From contig JBAIAA010000074.1 in assembly GCA_037893245.1 (NCBI GenBank), positions 930,001-994,000 of the forward strand: a stretch of 64,000 nucleotides of DNA, given 5' to 3'. The position numbers and the translations under genes were made by a program. The first letter of the stretch is position 1. The number at the start of each line of letters is the position of its first letter. Positions 10,852 to 22,279 of this stretch are shown piece by piece. This DNA is from Crossaster papposus (taxonomy: Eukaryota > Echinodermata > Asteroidea > Velatida > Solasteridae). The notes beneath the pieces are model-generated. The model was not told the DNA's origin. It ran no database searches and saw only the letters and a list, made by a program, of their open reading frames with translations.

Positions 10852-12647
10852 GTCCTGCAGATTACTACAATAATATTGCATTTAGTGATACAAGCACCAA
10901 AATTGGCACACATGCTTATTTTGGGTCACTTTACACAAAAACCCCGTTAGCCAAATTAAAATCCAAGATGGCCGCCATTTTTGAAGATGGCCGCCAATGA
11001 AGGCCAAATATCACCGAAATATTGATGTACGGATGGATAGAATGGCAATACAAGCACACAACTTGGCATTTAACATCTGTTCGGTCTCCCTGTTGTTGGC
11101 ATATCCAAAACAGGACATTAGGCACTTGAACATTCAAGATGGCCCCCATTTTCCAAAATGGTCGCCACTGAATGGTTGGTAGTAGTGTTACCAAGGATCA
11201 AACAGTAATACAAGGACCAAAATGGGAATTTAATCTCCATTTGAATCCAATATTATGCTAAAATTGTCAACCACTTCGTAATTCAAGATGGCTACCATTT
11301 TTAAAGATGGCCGCCACAAGATGACTCAACCTATATGTTACAAAAAAGTGACACATAAATCGTAACATATCTGGTACAAAGACATACAACACACTCTAAA
11401 AACAGATTGGTTGAAAATAACAAATATATTGGTAGATTTTAACCAATCCAGTTGGTAGATATGTGGATAAATAACCAATCTGATATTGCATTACCTAGTT
11501 AATCCATATTGGTTATAACACCAACCAATGCAATGTTGGTTAATTTAACCAATCCACAATGGACTCCAACCAATTTGTATTGGTAATTTGTATTTGTAAT
11601 TTGTATTGGTTATAGCACTAACCAATACATAATATTCGTGTTGGTTAACACGCAACCAATTTGCATAACACCAACCAAACCATTTTGCATAACACCAACC
11701 AAACATTTTGCATAACACCAACCAAACCATTTTGCATAACACCAACCAATACAATTTTAATTCAAAAGTTCCCACGCAACCAATCACATAACGTGGACAA
11801 ATTACCAATGGAATTAACTTAATACACATTGCAATTACGTATTCCTATTAGATATTAGCTACCGAACACTTACTACACACTTAGCTATTGCCGTTGTTAG
11901 ATTTATAGTTCGATTTTTTGTCCACGACGAAGTCACAGCTATTTTTGTATGAATAATGTCAAAAGTTGAATACGGATGAAATTTAATGTCAATTTTTCAC
12001 TATGTTTGCACAAACAAATGTTCAGTAACGCAAATACAAAATAAAGAGTTAATCTTGGAAAGCAATTACGACAGTAATGGTAAGAATCTCAAGTCAGGTT
12101 GCAATTCTTGTCACCATTTTCTTCTTTACTGACACCCGCTATTGTTATAAATTGGTATTGTACGTACGTGTTGGCAGCCATTTTTTAAAAATGGCGGCCA
12201 TTTTTGATTTCCAGTGATTTGTGATTTGTTCATTATAAATGACCAACGAGAGGTAAATTGCAGCTTTATTGTATGAACATTTGGTTTCTTTTGTAAAATA
12301 GCCAATGTATGTCATTCAATGAAAGCAATCTTGGAAAACATGGCCGCCATCTTGAAAAAATGGCCGCCATCTTGAAAGTTTAAGTTGTTTCTATTTTTGA
12401 ATTGATAAGGGGTACATTTGGTGGATAGTTGCAACTGTTGGTGCTTGTATGACCAATTAATCCAATGTAACATTAAGTGTTACCATTTAGTGGCAGCCAT
12501 CTTTGAAAAATGGCCGCCATATTGGATTTTAATTTTGCTAACGGGTTTTTTGTGTACAGTGACCCCAAAGGAGTAGTTATGCCAATTTTGGTGCTTGTAT
12601 CATCAAATGCAATATTGTGGTGAAAAAAAGTTATTAATCTGCAGGAC
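10852..12647. mobile_element. Long-TIR (foldback-like) DNA element, TA target duplication
   Basis: The ends read GTCCTGCAGATTA inward from both sides, flanked by TA on each side (10850-10851 and 12648-12649). Inverted similarity extends several hundred bases: GATACAAGCACCAAAATTGGCA at 10886 against its complement at 12575, and repeated AAGATGGCCGCCATTTTT blocks. No transposase frame is seen, so it is non-autonomous. A TA target suggests a Tc1/mariner-like or similar mobiliser, but this is inference. Confidence 0.75.
11400..11760. repeat. AACCAA/TTGGTT-rich core with tandem units
   Basis: Inside the long-TIR element AACCAA recurs on both strands many times. At 11665-11750 a unit of about 23 bp (CATTTTGCATAACACCAACC) repeats roughly four times. 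It may be a second, nested element. Confidence 0.7.
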
Positions 12648-12659
12648 TACTGGGTAGTA

Positions 12660-14150
12660 TTGTTACGCAACCACATTGCTGGCGTACCAGCAAATCATAA
12701 ATATACAGATTTATCTCTGCAGACCAGCCACAAACATAAAATCCTATGATACCTCACGCAGCCAAACCGTTTCAGTATCTCCCCCCCCCCCCCCCCCAAA
12801 AAAAAAAAAATAATAATAATAAAATAATAATAATAATACAATTACAAATAAATAAAAAAATTAAATTAAAAATAAAATAAAATAAATAAATAACGAAACG
12901 GATGAGAAACAGTTCTGGCTTGTGAAAACCCCCATAAACACCCTTCCCTTCCCATTTTTTTTGCAAAAACATTTCACCTTTTACTAAAAAAACCTATTAG
13001 TCTCACAGAAAAGGGAAAAAACATTCCCCATAACCCAGCGTTACACGTCCTTCAATTTAATGTCCTTCCCATGTGACCGAGAATCGTTCTAATAATTTTT
13101 TAAAAAAATGAGCCGCATGTATGATTACGCTTCTTACTAATAAACACTTTAACTTAAAAACCTAATAGTCTCACAGAAAAAAAACCCAAATACACACAAC
13201 CCAGCGTTAAACGTCCTTCAATTTAATGACCTTCCCATGTGACTGAGAATCGTTCCAATAATTAAACAAAACCTGTGAGCCGCATGTATGATTACGCTCC
13301 TTCCCAATAAACTCTAGGATTGATCAAACAGACACACACAAAATAAACTGATCTTTCCTTGAAGTATGCCTGCATAAAACCGGTTTCTCCTTGCTATTTT
13401 CTTGACAGAGAAACAATTAATTTGACAGACTGTGAAACACTTTGATTCGAAAGACTGCCAATCGTTGAGAAATGTAATACAACAATACCACTTTACTTGA
13501 AAATATCAGCACACCAGGAGCCATGGTTTTTCATGATGTTTCAGGCTGTCATTCCTTAATAGTTAAGTAAAGTATTTCGTGATAATTTAGTCATTTTAAA
13601 ACCATATCATTGGCAAATGTTGTAAACATAGACCGTACAAAAAATGTGTTTTAGGAATTGGTTTTTTAAAAGCGCGTGAAACTGAAGAAATTAAATGTGA
13701 GAGTTGCTATATGATGAATTTGAATACAAAATGTTTCAAAATAGCCGGGGAAACCTATACAGGTTGAGTAACCCCCCCCCCCCCCCCCCTCAAATGCACG
13801 ACGTAGCGTATACTGTTGGGTACAACAAATTCTTCTAACTACACCGTGAGAATCTCATGAATTTGAGAGGCACAGAGTAATTTGTTGCACGCCATCTGAC
13901 TTGCTGCCTTCGTTGCATCATCTTTAATTATTTCGACCCTCTGGGTACGTTTTGTTTTCTAAAGGTTAATTGTATACACGTTTGTGTGAATACCTGGACC
14001 AACCTTGATTGCTACTGAGGATAGGAGTCTTGTGTCGTGCCGTTTTATAAGGGATCGTGTCAGTGTTTAGGGCGGCGATGGGCTTCATTGTTCAATTTTA
14101 AAATTACATTTTTGTTCATTTCAAGATGGCGTTTTGTTTGAGCTACAAAC
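12660..14150. other. Non-coding, low-complexity stretch
   Basis: Poly-C at about 12780-12797 followed by A/TAA-rich repeats, a direct repeat of about 150 bp (near 13030-13130 and 13190-13310, sharing CCCAGCGTTA and CCTTCAATTTAATG), and a second poly-C at 13768-13789. No gene is seen. From about 13440 it matches the 5' part of the tandem units at 24.6, 28.7 and 32.8 kb. Confidence 0.6.
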
Positions 14151-14454
14151 TGTAATTCCTGGGGAATGCTCATTGGTTGTTACGTTACCCGCTTTCAGGA
14201 TAAGCCTCGCCCATGCTGTGATCTTGCACCAATCCAAAATGTTTCTACTCTCCTTGCAAGCTCAAGCTCGGTTCTGATTGGCTGTATGTTGGCTATGACG
14301 TCAACCTTGTCTGTGGTCTGCGGCTGCTTAGCTGATGCGGCAAACTATGTACGTTTGAGTACTTGCCGATATACGATGAACGCTAACAGAGTGTTGCGCA
14401 TTTCTCTTTTCTGTGAGTCTGATCGTCGTTCGGTGCTCTACATGCGTAGCTGCC

Positions 14455-14462
14455 TATTAAAG
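14455..14462 (+). promoter_or_regulatory. Candidate TATA-like box of signal exon copy 2
   Basis: TATTAAAG lies 222 bases before the ATG at 14677. The same element precedes the signal exons at 29835 (29597, 238 bases) and 55874 (55652, 222 bases). The surrounding block, including ATTGG motifs near 14170 and 14275, is conserved among units. Only reporter or 5'-end data could confirm a promoter. Confidence 0.4.
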
Positions 14463-14676
14463 TCGCGTCGGTGTCCCAATCGTTGAAGTCACTGATGAAT
14501 ACATCCAAAACGATATTTCTATATTTGCATTAATCGGGCAAAGCTTCGGTTTACGCTTCCCGATTGTTGTCGAGTTATATACGTGGACATAGTAGCACTA
14601 GTTTGCGTTGGCGTGTGAGTCGTTGATAATTACATCCTAGTGGATTGGTGCTCAGAATTTACTTGAATCTTGGAGA

Positions 14677-14722
14677 ATGGACGGAGCAGCAGCTGTGGTT
14701 CTGATGCTGTCAACAATGGCAG
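14677..14722 (+). CDS. Signal-peptide first exon (F5/8C family), copy 2
   Basis: 46 bp encoding MDGAAAVVLMLSTMA plus one base, with donor G/GTAAGA, the best 5' splice site of the set. A Leu/Val/Ala core follows MDG. No exon 2 follows before 40971, so it may be an orphan exon or an alternative first exon for the gene B body about 26 kb downstream. The intron immediately after it carries a 1.57-kb TIR element and a SINE. Confidence 0.65.
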
Positions 14723-14821
14723 GTAAGATTTATTATCTGTCACATGTGGTATTTCCTCGAATCCTTGACCTGTTTGTGAGCAATTGTAGACAATCTCCAT
14801 CATGATCAGGGACGTAGTGTA

Positions 14822-16392
14822 TTAAAGAGCACCTCTAACAATTTTGTAGTTTGGGTATTTGGTTCATTTTATGACAGAGTATATACCAATCTTACCGTTA
14901 GTATATAATTTTACTCCATGGGGTTTACTTTAGTGTATCAAAAACAAAGTTCAATTGGGTGTTCCCAACACGATTCTGCTCCATTTTTGAGAAAACGACA
15001 GCCATGTTTAATGTATGCAAATGAGATTAACATGACCCCGAAACGTCATCGTGTTATTCAGCTAGTATGCGATCGCGATTGTGTTGCTTGCGGCCTTCTT
15101 TTCTCAAAGTTTTTCTCGACATTAGTTCGTATTTTGTTAGATTTTTTCGAAATGCTGAAGTCCTGTGTGGTAGGTAAATGTTTGAGGAATTGTCTTAAAA
15201 ACCCTCAAAAAAATTCTGAGGTTTCCAAAGGAGAATGTTCAGACACGAAAAGAGTGGGTCCGATTTGTAAACCATGCACGTACATGTACACAAGGTCGGA
15301 TTTTTAGGTTGTCCAAGTGGTCGCTTCTCTGCAGTGGTTTGTTTTTCCAACACTTTTGCAATGACTTGTATTCACTGAGATAAAGTGGCATCATGATACA
15401 ATGTATATTTATCTAAATTATGTATTACCAGTTTGTGTGTAAAAACCGATCATGGTTGCCTTTCTGTTCAGCGAGATTTTCCCCACCACGTGCCCCGTCG
15501 TCAACGGGGGCCTCGGGTTGCGCACCGCGAACGATCGGTGCCAGGCGGCTTTACTAGTTAGTGATCGATACATCGTCGCGATCGGACTATGGACCTGGAG
15601 GGGGAAAAAACCTCCAGGTCTCCTTGCCGAGTCCAGTGCATTGCCTTGGGAATCTTCGTCATTGAATTCTTCCGAATACTCGCTCAAATCTTCCCAGGAA
15701 TTGTATGATTCTGTCATAAGTATATTCCGACGCTAACGTCAATAATGTGTTGTAACCAGGCGGACGATCGTGCATGCGTGGGGCTGGGGCCGGCCGGTAG
15801 CAGCAGCAACACGCATGTGATTCGTGTTGTGGTTTGTACGTGGTGGGTACACGATGCGCTGGTGACATGGGCAAATACGCACGTTGACCCCGCTTAGATT
15901 TGTACCTGTAAGTTGTAGAGTATAACAAAGCTCGTGTTCGACTTTCATTCAAAGTGAAAGGAAGGCTTTTGTACCTACAAATCCTCAGTGAGAATTATAA
16001 ATTCGTGAGTACCAAGACAAAGTTGTTTTCTTACTGTTCCCTGGCTTGTATTCTTGAGTGAATTGGCCTCCCCGTGCACGTCACAGAATGGAAAGTTGTG
16101 TGCAGCTAGGGCCGGGCAACGTACATGTACAACATGCGTGTGTTGTGCGTGCATGTGCATTTGGGTTTCTCCTCAATTTCTTTGTTTTCCCCTAAATGAC
16201 GCGGGTAAACAAAAGCGTGACCTTTACGTTTTTAAGAATTCGCGTCTTGGCATGAACCGAAAAAACTTTCTTTTAGACTATTTTTCGGCGGGCTATAAAT
16301 CCCATTGATATTGCATTCGGTTGGGATACTTCCATATTTATTTCAAAATGTAAAATCAGAGAAAACTTGTTTTACTTAGAGGTGCTCTTTAA
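14822..16392. mobile_element. TTAAAG-type TIR element, 1.57 kb
   Basis: Inverted ends TTAAAGAGCACCTCTAA at 14822-14838 and 16376-16392. Paralogous introns (25400, 29975) lack it and run from CGTAGTGTG directly into TTATTATTATTAATTC, so it is an insertion. It contains a GC-rich centre and a 99-codon - strand frame. The element is related in termini to the pair at 44687-46195. Confidence 0.75.
15418..15717 (-). CDS. Small transposon ORF with acidic Ser/Glu-rich N-terminus
   Basis: 99 residues beginning MTESYNSWEDLSEYSEEF and becoming basic/hydrophobic towards the end. It lies wholly inside the TTAAAG-type element, so if real it is an element-encoded remnant. Another acidic frame lies in the sister element at 45788. 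No domain is recognised and it may not be translated. Confidence 0.25.
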   Translation of the reverse strand: MTESYNSWEDLSEYSEEFNDEDSQGNALDSARRPGGFFPLQVHSPIATMYRSLTSKAAWHRSFAVRNPRPPLTTGHVVGKISLNRKATMIGFYTQTGNT

Positions 16393-16641
16393 TATTATTA
16401 ATTCTTTCTGGTAATGAAACCAAGGATCCCTCAAAAGCGCCCAATGCACTGTAGTTCGCAACTCTGAATAAACCTGTAGAGAAAACACAAATGAAAAAAA
16501 GGTACAGTTTTGTAGGTTAGAGACAAACCCACGGAATCAGACAGGGACTGAAAACCCAATCCATACATTTGCCTAGGCCGGATTCGAACCCGGGTCACAG
16601 CGGTGGAAGGCGAGAAAAGAACCGCTACGCCAACCTAATTG
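16393..16641 (-). mobile_element. tRNA-derived SINE, copy 1
   Basis: Read on the - strand: A box GTTGGCGTAGCGGTTC, B box GGGTTCGAATCC about 40 bases on, a tRNA-unrelated body, then an AT-rich tail with TAATATT. Copies at 25409, 29984 and 55985 occupy the same place in paralogous introns, so insertion preceded unit duplication. Confidence 0.8.
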
Positions 16642-17272
16642 CATGGTAAGTGCTGCTTGAACCCTAGTTGAACCGGTGACCCAGCTTTTAGCAAAGCAAA
16701 GTGCTGCCCCACGAGTATCCCATTACATTGTGTACATAAAGGGGCCTTTCAAGTCTGGGTTTTCCAGACCTACCCAAGCATTTAATCATGCTATTGTTGT
16801 CTTGCCCCATTCAACAACACCTGCTGGGATCGAATATATTCAGACATTATGGGAAAGTACTGTGTTGACATATAAAGCCATTAAACCGAACAGCATGGGG
16901 GTTACACACGAAATACGACTTTGAAACCGACTTTGAAAAAAGTACGGACACGCGTTCGTGGAAAAACAAAATGGCCGCACGTCGCAAGGTTAAGGACTTC
17001 ACTTCAAAAAAAGCGGATAATTTTCTTCTTGCGATTGGTGTTGTCATCATTATGCTTACTCTCAAGAACGTCTTTCAATATTGAACCTTTCCGCTATAAA
17101 TACGGTTTGTTTATCACTATAATTAGCTTTACGTTTTTTCCCTGTAGCATGTTTACCTTCCACATCGCCACGCTTTAGTAGATTTCAATGCACACATTAT
17201 GGGCCTCATGTCTCAGATTTACTGCTGTCCATAAAGCCAATCCACCCATTCAAAAATTACCATACCCTATTG
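16642..17272. other. Remainder of intron-like spacer before the gypsy element
   Basis: No gene supported. It contains AT-rich sequence with one fragment shared with the tandem units (TTCACTTC...AAAGCGGATAATTT near 17000). Confidence 0.4.
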
Positions 17273-17557
17273 TAACGTAGAACCGTTTGATTGGGTCGAT
17301 ACACACACAGGAAGGAGACTCAAGCCAGGCATTTTCTGGTTTCGGTGGTTTATAGGCCGTATATTCTAACTACTTCTGTGGTAGAACACTGACATGAAGT
17401 TTACCGTTAAAACGCGGCACTAAAACCGCTCCAGCGCTTGCGCCATCCGGAACATATTGCCTAGGCGTACTTGCAGGGCTCCACTGAGCAGTTCCACCGT
17501 GGAACCGCTCTGGTGCCCTCTACCGACCAACCGGCACAGACGCTACACATCCCCCTT
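17273..17557 (-). repeat. Candidate 3' LTR of the gypsy element
   Basis: On the - strand a polypurine tract AAAGGGGGA is followed by TGTGTAGCG; the region ends ...CTACGTTACA, giving TG...CA termini about 285 bp apart. I found no matching 5' LTR on the right, so this call rests on position, PPT and termini only. Confidence 0.4.
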
Positions 17558-17875
17558 TGAGGACCTTGTTCGTCCCAAAACAGGACGGCGGGCATCTACC
17601 GCCGCACACCTGGAATACCCGGACAGAAGGCGCGAGAAGCCAACAACAACACAACAACAACAACAATTAGTCAAAGTTCGTCTAGGATGTGGGAGGTGGC
17701 CGGCGCCGGAACTCGGCCTGCCTAAACAGCTGCTCCCAGTACTCCTGTGGGACGTTGTCAGGGTAGCATGGAGTGGGGCGTTCAAGGGTGCAGCAGTTCT
17801 CCCAGGGAGGCCGTACTGCTGCCCCTCGTACGGCTGCAGGAGTCGGTGGTAGGTCCTCCCCACCCGACTGGTCAC

Positions 17876-18199
17876 TCATGTCCCCCGGTGGCACCGCAGA
17901 AGGACCCCCGGCACTGGGCTGGATGCTAGTGATGCCTGCCCGTCCGGAGGCGGCTGTCCTTCCTCCGTGACTCGGTTTGGGTCCGCCGGTTGGTCCCGTG
18001 CAGCACGTCTCCACCAGTCCACCTGGGCGTCACCCAAGTACGGTTTCAGTTGGTTGAAATGGCCCACATTTGCCTTGGCGCGTGGCCACTTTTGGATCTG
18101 GTAGGTGACGTCGTCGGGCCTCTTCAGCACGGGCCCGTCCCACCAGCACTGCAGCTTGGGCGTGCGACCCACCTTCATGGAGTGGGTGTAGAGCCACAC
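17876..18199 (-). pseudogene. Gypsy integrase C-terminal region
   Basis: The frame contains MKVGRTPKLQCWWDGP and NQLKPYLGD, typical of the C-terminal part of Ty3/gypsy integrases before a proline-rich tail. Out of frame with the rest of the integrase. Confidence 0.7.
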
Positions 18200-18305
18200 G
18201 GCGCGTCCGGGCTCGTAGCCCGACGATCGTACTGTTGCTTCTGGTGCGTCTGGCTTCCCTTCAGGTGTTGCCGAGCGAACTCGTGAGCGCGCTCTATCTT
18301 CGCCC

Positions 18306-18827
18306 TTAACTCGTCCACATACTACTGTTCCGTCGCCCTAACGTCGGCTCCTCTAGCTGGCCCACCACCAAGTCCAACGGAAGTCGCACCTCCCCCGCTT
18401 CACCATTTCGTTGGACTGAGGGTGGAACGGTGTAGTGCGGGTCTTGTAGACACCCAGTAGACGGCAGGTGTCCTGGAAGAGCCGGGCCTCGAATTCCCTC
18501 TCCTGATCTGTGTGGATCTCGAGGGGGGCGCCGAATTAGATGCTTGTATTCCCGGTATTGGTCTTTGGAAACCGCCCGTGAGGTTCTGTACATCGGCGAA
18601 CCTACCAAGTACTGCTGCAGTGGGGCCCGGAGGGGTCGAGGGGCTGGCTTCTTGGACCCACACTTGTGGCATTTCCGGCACCACTCCGCCGCCTGACGTT
18701 GCATCCTCCGGAAGTACATCGACTCCTGTTTCAGCCAAGCAACCGTCCGGGCGACCCCCAAGTGCCCCGATGTCCTGCCATCATGGGTCAACCGCAAGAC
18801 GCCCTTCATCCACGTCCGCCGGACCAC
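18306..18827 (-). pseudogene. Gypsy integrase, zinc-binding N-terminus and damaged core
   Basis: The HHCC motif is clear (HDGRTSGHLG ... CRKCHKC). After about residue 75 the frame diverges. Pieces of the catalytic core (a motif ending in NEMV, where family members have a P-H-x-x-SNG-x-E sequence) appear in another frame near 18400, and the part that should carry the first catalytic Asp is missing. It encodes a DNA-joining enzyme in intact relatives; here it cannot be functional. Confidence 0.75.
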
Positions 18828-18980
18828 TACCTTTCACGTCGGGGGTCCGCCATGGAGCTACTCCCACCTTATCTGCAATACGCCTGGGGCAGTCGCAGGG
18901 TCTCCCCTTCGCCCACCAGAACTTCGTGCCCTCGTCCAGGGCCGACAAGTCCGACCAGCCGGGTCTGGGAGCCCCGCCAT

Positions 18981-19520
18981 CTAGCCACTGGGCGATCCGG
19001 CCCAACTCCGGGTTGTCGCGCTGTTCCTGTTTCTGCTCCTCGGGGTCCCAAGCTGCCAAGAGTCCCTCCACGGTGGTGGTCTCCTCCCGCTCAGCTTCCC
19101 AAGGGGCTCCCAATAGGGGCCCCTTGATATAGCACTCGTGACTGATCTCGCCCGATCGCCCACATTGACCGCACGGAATCCTGGAGACGGCGTCAGCGTT
19201 CGTGCGCTTCTTGCCCGCCTGGTGTTCCACGTCGAACTCGTCGCACCCCAGCCTCTGGACCCACCTGGCCGTTTGCCCCTCCGTCTTACAAAAGTTGAAC
19301 AACCACCATCGGGATCCATGGTCCGTTCAAAGCAGGAACCGTTTATCGAGTCTCTCTGAGTGTTGCAGTAGTTGCGTTCGGCTTTGGACAAGGTGCGGCT
19401 CCCGTAGGCGATCACCTGCTCACCCTCTTTCCCTTCCTGTGCCATCACTGCTCCGATGGTGCACTTGCTGGCGTCCGTATCTAAGACGTAACAGTACCCT
19501 GTGTCCGGGTAACGCAGCAC
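18981..19520 (-). pseudogene. Gypsy RNase H region
   Basis: Carries YVLDTDASKCTIGAVMAQ and IAYGSRTLSKAERNYC, the RNase H start and its conserved Ser-Lys-x-Glu stretch. A frameshift near 19350 moves the following connection region (DEFDVEHQAGKKRTNADAVS) into the frame spanning 18781-19302. Confidence 0.8.
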
Positions 19521-20130
19521 CCGACCAAGAAAACGCTCTCTGGTTCTTGGTGGTCAGGGCATGGAGGAGGAGGGCGATCTCGGCGAAATTCACGATGAAC
19601 CGCCTATAGTAGAAGGCGAGGCCAAGAAAACACCGGACTTGGGTCAGGCTCGCGGGTTGCGGCCATCTCCTGATGACCGCAACCTTTTCCGGGTCTGTCC
19701 TTACTCCCTTGGCTGACACGAGTTGGCCCGGGAAGGACACCTCCTTCTTAAAGAGGCTACACTTCTTGGACTTGAGTCTCAACTCAGCGGCCCGGAACCG
19801 TTCCAGGACTACCGCCAACCTTTTTTGGTGCTCCTCGAAGTCCGCCCCCCACACGCTCGCGTCACCCAGATAAACCACCGCCACCTGCCACTGCAGTTCC
19901 TTCAGCACTTGTTTCATCAGGCGCTCGAAAGTCGCCGAGGTGTTACACAGCCCGAACGGAATCACGGTGAACTGATACAGCCCGTTCTGCATGCCGAAAG
20001 CTGTCTTCTCCCGGTCCCCCTTTTCTATTCCGACCTGTTAGTAGCCGGTGGCCAGGTCGAGGGTGCTGAACCATTTCGCCCTGATCAACGCGTCGAGGAT
20101 GTCCTCAATCCTGGGAATGGGGTACGCGTT
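19420..20130 (-). pseudogene. Gypsy reverse transcriptase
   Basis: Begins with YPIPRIEDILDAL and FSTLDLATGY, then TAFGMQNGLYQF, IPFGLCNTSATF, the catalytic region reading VVYLGDASVWG instead of the family's YxDD, and LGLAFYYRRFI. Two disabling changes are visible: an in-frame TAA right after LATGY (20038-20040), where relatives have an aromatic residue, and Gly for the first catalytic Asp (codon 19864-19866). The upper limit is approximate. Confidence 0.9.
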
Positions 20131-20498
20131 CTAGACTGTCGCCTAGTTGACCATCCTTCTTTCGGACCAGCACCACCGGCGACGACTAAGGGCTACCGGA
20201 GAGTTCCACCACGCCATCCCGCAGCATCTGCTGTACCTGTTGGTCGGCCTCCTTTCGCTTATGGAGCAGCAACCTCCTCGGTGGTTGGGGAATAGGAGTC
20301 GCGTCTCCCGTGTTGATGGCGTGTCTGGTCAGCTCTGTGTTCCCAAGGCGACCGTCGGGGCCGGTGAACGCCCCAGCGAACTCCGTCAGTAACCCGTCCA
20401 GTCGAGAAAGTTTGGTCCGGTCAAGGCCCGCCGCCCCTCGTTCCAGGATGTGTTGAAGGCGAGGCGGAACCTCCGGCTGTGCGTCCCTTGGGGGATGG

Positions 20499-20807
20499 CT
20501 AGCGGCAGACTCTCGCTTTCTTTAGCTCTATCACCTCCAACTCCTCCACCGGCGGAACGAAAGCCAAACGACTGCCCTGGTAGATTGTCACTGGGTCGGC
20601 CGTCGGGTTGAAGACTCTCACCGGCACGGTTCCATTCTTGGTGTCAACCAGACTGGTGCCGACCCCAACCCGGCAGTTGTCCGTAGCATCAAAGTTTGGG
20701 TACACCATCCCGACTTCCGCCTGCGACTCGCTCCTTATCTCGCCGGCAAAGATCGCTTCGTGTCCGGCCGTGACTACCATGTTCTTCGCTACCTGCGCCC
20801 TCGCCAC
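20499..20807 (-). pseudogene. Gypsy protease-to-RT linker region
   Basis: The frame includes VPVRVFNPTADPVTIYQGSR and VPPVEELEVIE, a stretch commonly seen between protease and RT in metazoan Ty3/gypsy polyproteins. No catalytic motif of its own. Confidence 0.55.
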
Positions 20808-20949
20808 GATAGACTTGTGTGCGATACCCCCTAGGGGAACCGTTCTCCCGTTGAGGGGGACCGTGTGGTCGTCCCCTTGCAGTGGTACTTCAACAGGAAG
20901 TCGATCCCCAGACTCACGTCCGGCTCAAGGTTCCTCTTCCCCTCGTCAG

Positions 20950-21083
20950 CCTAGGACTGCCGTCCGCCATCCTCATGCCTGGGACCGCAGGACGGAGGCT
21001 CCGTTTCTCGGCGCTGAAACTTTCTGCGATCAGGCTCACCGTCGCCCCAGTGTCGAGGAGGCAACGCACTGGCCTCCTGGCCA
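20950..21083 (-). pseudogene. Gypsy aspartic protease
   Basis: The - strand reads CLLDTGATVSLIAESF, with the DTGA active-site motif at about 21043-21054. It follows the CCHC knuckle directly, and a stop lies between them. Confidence 0.75.
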
Positions 21084-21677
21084 TTATCCCATCAATTTAG
21101 TTGGCTCCAGACGCCTCCGTCGCGGCTGGCTTGGCTTGATCCGTCGGTCTAGGAACCGGCGGTCTCGGCCCTCCTTCGGCCCAGGCCGGGGCGGCGGGGG
21201 GCCGGCCCTCTTTTTCCGTCGGGGGCAGTCTCTCCTGAAGTGGCCAAACTCGCGGCACCTGAAGCACTTCACCTGAGCCGGCGCGTTAGGCTTGTATCCC
21301 ACTAGAACGACCGACGAAGGTTCTACAGCAGGAACTGAAGGAAGCTGTCCTACCAACCTCACGTCTCCGACTACCCGTCCCCAGTGGTTCCGGCCCTGTG
21401 GCGACTCCGGTTGCGGCCAGCCTAGGCGCGGCTCCCTCCGCAGGCCTATGAGCTCTCCCAACGTCAGACACTCCACCGGGGAGCACTGAGAGGTGTCTTC
21501 CCATGGCGTCTCCTCTCTGAGGCGGCCCTTCGCGTGCAGAACAACCCCGTCACGTTGGCCCCGGTGCGGAGCAGTGCTGATGGGTCCGCTCCGTTGGTTC
21601 GTGTGCGGAGCAGCTCCGCTCCGTTGACTCCCATGTGGAGCAGTGCCGATTGCTCCGCTCATTTGGCTTGTGCGCAA
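21084..21677 (-). pseudogene. Gypsy gag C-terminus with CCHC zinc knuckle
   Basis: Contains CFRCREFGHFRRDC, a perfect C-x2-C-x4-H-x4-C knuckle, followed by a basic Arg-rich, Pro-rich tail. The N-terminal part runs into the repeat at 21540-22160, so gag may itself have carried the repeat or have been interrupted by it. Confidence 0.8.
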
Positions 21678-22160
21678 AACAGCTCCGCCCCTTTGGCTCC
21701 CGTACGGAGCAGCCCCAACGTCTCCGCCCCGTTGACTTGTGTGCGGAGCAGCGCTGATGGCTCCGCTCCGTTGACTCAGGTTCAGAGCAGTGTCGATGGC
21801 TCCGCTTCATTTGCTTGTGCGCGGAGCAGTTCCGCCCCGTTGTCTCTCGTGCGGAGCAGCACCGAAGGCTCCGCCCTGTAAACTTGCGTGCAGAGCAGCT
21901 CCGCTTCATTGACTCTCGCGCGGAGCAGTGCCGACAGCTCCGCTCCATTGGCTCGTGTGCAGAGCAGCTCCACCCTGTTGTCTCCCGTGCGGATCAGCTC
22001 CGGCGGATCCGCTTCACTTCATTGTGCGCGGAGCAGCTGCGTCCCTCTGGCTCCCGTGAAGAGCAGCTCTGACGGCTCCGCTCCATTGCCGCGGGTGCGG
22101 AGCAACCTCGTCCCCCTGCTCCCTGTGAGGAGCAGTTCCAATGGCTCCTCCGCCCCGTTG
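21540..22160 (-). repeat. 30/39-bp GC-rich minisatellite in gag
   Basis: Units start with TGCGGAGCAG or TCCGCTCCGTTGACTC and alternate between about 30 and 39 bp. One - strand frame reads as repeated CSAREx..GRS units (Cys every 10 or 13 residues). About 18 units. Confidence 0.8.
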
Positions 22161-22279
22161 ACTCGCCGGAAGAACCCTTGCCCCGTTGCCCCAGGGCGGC
22201 CTCCCGTCTTCCTGCCGGCTCCGAGCAATAGTTCCATGTGGAGTCCTCGCTCCACGGGAGGGCGCTGTTCTGGTGACCA

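Larger units (their letters stand above)
17273..22160 (-). mobile_element. Degenerate Ty3/gypsy retrotransposon
   Basis: Read right to left it carries gag with a CCHC knuckle, aspartic protease, reverse transcriptase, RNase H and integrase in canonical Ty3/gypsy order. It is GC-rich relative to its surroundings. Frameshifts, an in-frame stop in RT, a mutated RT catalytic pair and a damaged integrase core show it is dead. Its right (5') boundary is unclear: a gag repeat and a C-rich tandem region follow, and no second LTR was found. Confidence 0.9.

Noticed and set aside
12648-12780. Continuation of the broken F5/8C exon after the TIR element
   Set aside because: Neither plausible frame gives the SSSW...ARLN pattern expected, and both soon stop.
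17543-18286. Overlapping + and - strand ORFs in the gypsy 3' region as host genes
   Set aside because: GC-rich shadow frames of the integrase C-terminus; no start, splice or domain support.
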